64,000 nucleotides of DNA from an uncultured Candidatus Binatia bacterium (GTDB taxonomy: Bacteria > Desulfobacterota > Binatia > UBA9968 > JAJDTQ01). The stretch lies in assembly GCA_958295985.1 (NCBI GenBank), contig OY282432.1, forward strand, positions 2,327,001-2,391,000, given 5' to 3'. How positions within the stretch are numbered: position 1 is the first letter of the stretch; each line of letters begins with the position of its first letter. Of the stretch, positions 62,556-64,000 are shown piece by piece. The translations under genes were made by a program, and so were the position numbers. The notes under the pieces are model-generated. The model did not search any database and had not been told where the DNA came from. It was given only the letters and a program-made list of their open reading frames with translations.

Positions 62556-62861
62556 CCCTTGTCTCCTCCTTCGTAGATTTGTTGAGCGTCCTATCGCCGC
62601 CCACATAGATTCAAATCGGTCGGGCAGAGTCGGACTTTAATCGTAATTCCACCGGGGAGGCAATTATTTCCCGGCGCATGACGTTCCTCCAGCCGGTGCG
62701 GTCACAGGCAGACTGCCCGACCGACACCGGTCGTTACGCCCCGCGAGCGCTTTGCGTTATAGTGTCGTCCCGTGGAGGGCGGGAGGCAGCGTGTTGACCG
62801 GGCAGTTTCCCGGACCGTGGAGCTTCACCCGAACCCTCCGCCGGAGTGGAGGGAAGCGGGA
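62556..62861. other. Divergent intergenic region between Cys-rich peptide operon and ppk2
   Basis: 306 bases, AT-richer than the genes between about 62610 and 62680. It must contain the promoter of the peptide operon on the minus strand and that of ppk2 on the plus strand. I see no convincing -35/-10 pair or operator and no gene. Confidence 0.5.
62834..62853 (+). promoter_or_regulatory. Hairpin overlapping the ppk2 ribosome-binding site
   Basis: CCCTCC / GGAGGG, six base pairs with an eight-base loop, the 3' arm being the Shine-Dalgarno sequence itself, eight bases before ATG 62862. Could sequester the site. Related in sequence to the intergenic palindromes at 11386. Confidence 0.35.
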
Positions 62862-63716
62862 ATGGGACCGTTCATGGGTAACAACTCACAGGGGTTCAGT
62901 CAGCGTACGCCGATCCAGCTTCAGTCTGCGCCGCCCAGCCTGGCCGGCCTGGACATGACCAGGCGGGTGAGGCGAAAGAAGTACGAGCGCAAGCTCGTCC
63001 GGTTGCAGGACCGCCTCCGGGAGGTATCCCTGGCCTACCGGGCGCAGCACCGGCGCGCGGTGATCGTGTTCGAAGGCTGGGACGCCGCGGGGAAGGGCGG
63101 CGCCATCCGGCGCATGGCCTGGCCCCTGGACCCGCGCGGCCTCAAGGTCTGGCCGATCGCCGCGCCGACCCCGGAGGAACAGGGCCAGCATTACCTCTAC
63201 CGTTTCTGGAAGCGCCTGCCGCGTCCCGGGCAAATGGTGATCTTCGACCGGTCATGGTACGGCCGGGTCCTGGTGGAGCGGGTGGAAGGCTTCGCCGCCA
63301 AGGCTGAATGGCGCCGCGCCTACGACGAGATCAACGAGTTCGAACGCATGCTGGACGACGACGGCATCCGGCTCGTGAAGCTCTTCTTCCACATTACGCC
63401 CGAGGAGCAGTTGGCGCGGTTTCGCCAGCGTCTGAGCGATCCGCTCAAGCGCTGGAAGCTGTCCGCGGAGGACCTCCGCAACCGATCCCGCTGGTCGGAA
63501 TACGAAGCGGCCATCAAGGAGATGTTCCGCAAGACCTCTACCGTTCCGCAGCCATGGACCGCGGTCCCGGCGAACGACAAGAAGTACGCGCGTCTTGCGG
63601 CCATGAGAGCGGTGGTGGAGCGGTTGGGGAAGGCGGTGGATACGGCGCCGCCCGGACTGGAGCCCGAGTTCGAGGAGAAGGCGTGCAAGATACTGGACGT
63701 CGAGCCGTCCGGTTGA
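62862..63716 (+). CDS. ppk2: Polyphosphate kinase 2 family protein (PPK2)
   Basis: ATG 62862 with GGAGGGAAGCGGGA upstream; the frame from 62772 adds residues overlapping the hairpin. 284 residues. Walker A EGWDAAGKGGAIRR (Gly72-Gly80), lid-type MVIFDRSWYGRVLVERV with Asp-Arg, and the ending KKYARLAAMRAVVERL. PPK2 uses polyphosphate to phosphorylate nucleoside mono- or diphosphates. The length near 285 suggests a single-domain enzyme of class I/III; which nucleotide is preferred cannot be told. Divergent from the peptide operon. Confidence 0.92.
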   Translation: MGPFMGNNSQGFSQRTPIQLQSAPPSLAGLDMTRRVRRKKYERKLVRLQDRLREVSLAYRAQHRRAVIVFEGWDAAGKGGAIRRMAWPLDPRGLKVWPIAAPTPEEQGQHYLYRFWKRLPRPGQMVIFDRSWYGRVLVERVEGFAAKAEWRRAYDEINEFERMLDDDGIRLVKLFFHITPEEQLARFRQRLSDPLKRWKLSAEDLRNRSRWSEYEAAIKEMFRKTSTVPQPWTAVPANDKKYARLAAMRAVVERLGKAVDTAPPGLEPEFEEKACKILDVEPSG

Positions 63717-63877
63717 CGGAGTGACGCCGCAGCGCTGACGCGGCTGTCCACTTCCCAACCCCCACGGTGCGGGCGAGCCGCGCCGACCGTTCTCCCGTGA
63801 CCGGCCATGATGTTCATGGAGTCCCGGTTGTGTTATTCATAGGACGGTTCATCATCTTGGTCCGTGAGGAGGCGAAA

Positions 63878-64000
63878 ATGAAAACGAGGTTCCTGCTTGT
63901 TGCCGTTGCAGCGCTGGCCGCGGTGGCCGCGACCCCGGCCGCGGCGGATCTGACCGCGGTTTCGTTTGGCGGCACGTATGGGGCGGCGCAGAAGAAACAC
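63878..64000 (+). CDS. ABC transporter substrate-binding protein (spermidine/putrescine type), truncated by window end
   Basis: 41 codons to the window edge. ATG after GAGGAGGCGAAA. Signal peptide MKTRFLLVAVAALAAVAATPAAA and mature start ADLTAVSFGGTYGAAQKKH, the typical beginning of PotD-type/extracellular solute-binding family 1 proteins. Ligand unknown. Rest lies beyond the window. Confidence 0.8.
   Translation, partial: MKTRFLLVAVAALAAVAATPAAADLTAVSFGGTYGAAQKKH

Noticed and set aside
62605..62625. GATTCAAATC near the peptide promoter considered as a tRNA T-loop
   Set aside because: No acceptor or anticodon stem can be drawn around it.

Overview
This is a high-GC window (roughly 60-67 % by eye) from what looks like an uncultured environmental or sponge/soil-type bacterium. 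Gram-negative architecture is implied by TRAP and TctC-type binding proteins and by a HlyD adaptor. The repeated LLM flavin oxidoreductases, orphan dioxygenases, TRAP/TctC uptake, a selenoprotein and a BatA/MoxR/DUF4175 cluster are reminiscent of Tectomicrobia/Desulfobacterota/Binatota-like genomes. That placement is an inference from gene content; there is no rRNA or other taxonomic marker here.

Left part (1-30.9 kb) is a long catabolic or uptake region of short operons on both strands. It holds a DUF692/MNIO enzyme cut by the window edge, a DUF6282 hydrolase, a TRAP transporter with a cupin, and four LLM oxidoreductases. It also has three 4,5-dihydroxyphthalate-decarboxylase-like proteins, a BNR-repeat protein, a creatinase-like M24 protein, two amidohydrolases, an orphan molybdenum hydroxylase large subunit, an ornithine-cyclodeaminase homologue, VOC and gentisate-type ring-cleavage dioxygenases, a TctC binding protein, two di-iron proteins, a DapA homologue and an asparaginase-like protein. 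A GrdB-family gene at 19964-20755 is read through an in-frame UGA and looks like a genuine selenoprotein. The theme is uptake and oxidative or hydrolytic attack on aromatic or heterocyclic compounds.

Middle part: 30.9-33.1 kb is a lower-GC patch with gene remnants, a small HTH ORF and an AbiJ-like protein. NudC follows. A conserved membrane/VWA cluster (DUF58, BatA, DUF4159, large VWA-like protein; 34.1-40.1 kb) and its usual partners (DUF4175, TPR-peptidase, MoxR; 51.2-57.3 kb) lie on the same strand in the expected order. They are separated by about 11 kb of unrelated genes. That insert begins with a lower-GC, tightly packed DUF262 + AAA(DUF3696) + unknown-protein cassette that looks like an antiphage island. 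It continues with MFS-phosphopantetheinyl transferase, a CMD-family protein, a sulfatase, another LLM protein, a class IV aminotransferase and a HAD phosphatase.

Right part: after an EutA-like protein comes the most unusual locus of the window, a four-gene minus-strand operon (62555 to 59177). It encodes a 144-residue peptide with ten consecutive Gly-Cys units followed by a Ser-Cys-rich tail and a glycine-zipper C-terminus, a small four-helix membrane protein, a HlyD-type export adaptor, and a TauD/TfdA-type 2-oxoglutarate oxygenase. I read it as a candidate ribosomally made, modified and exported peptide system. PPK2 and the start of an ABC substrate-binding protein close the window.
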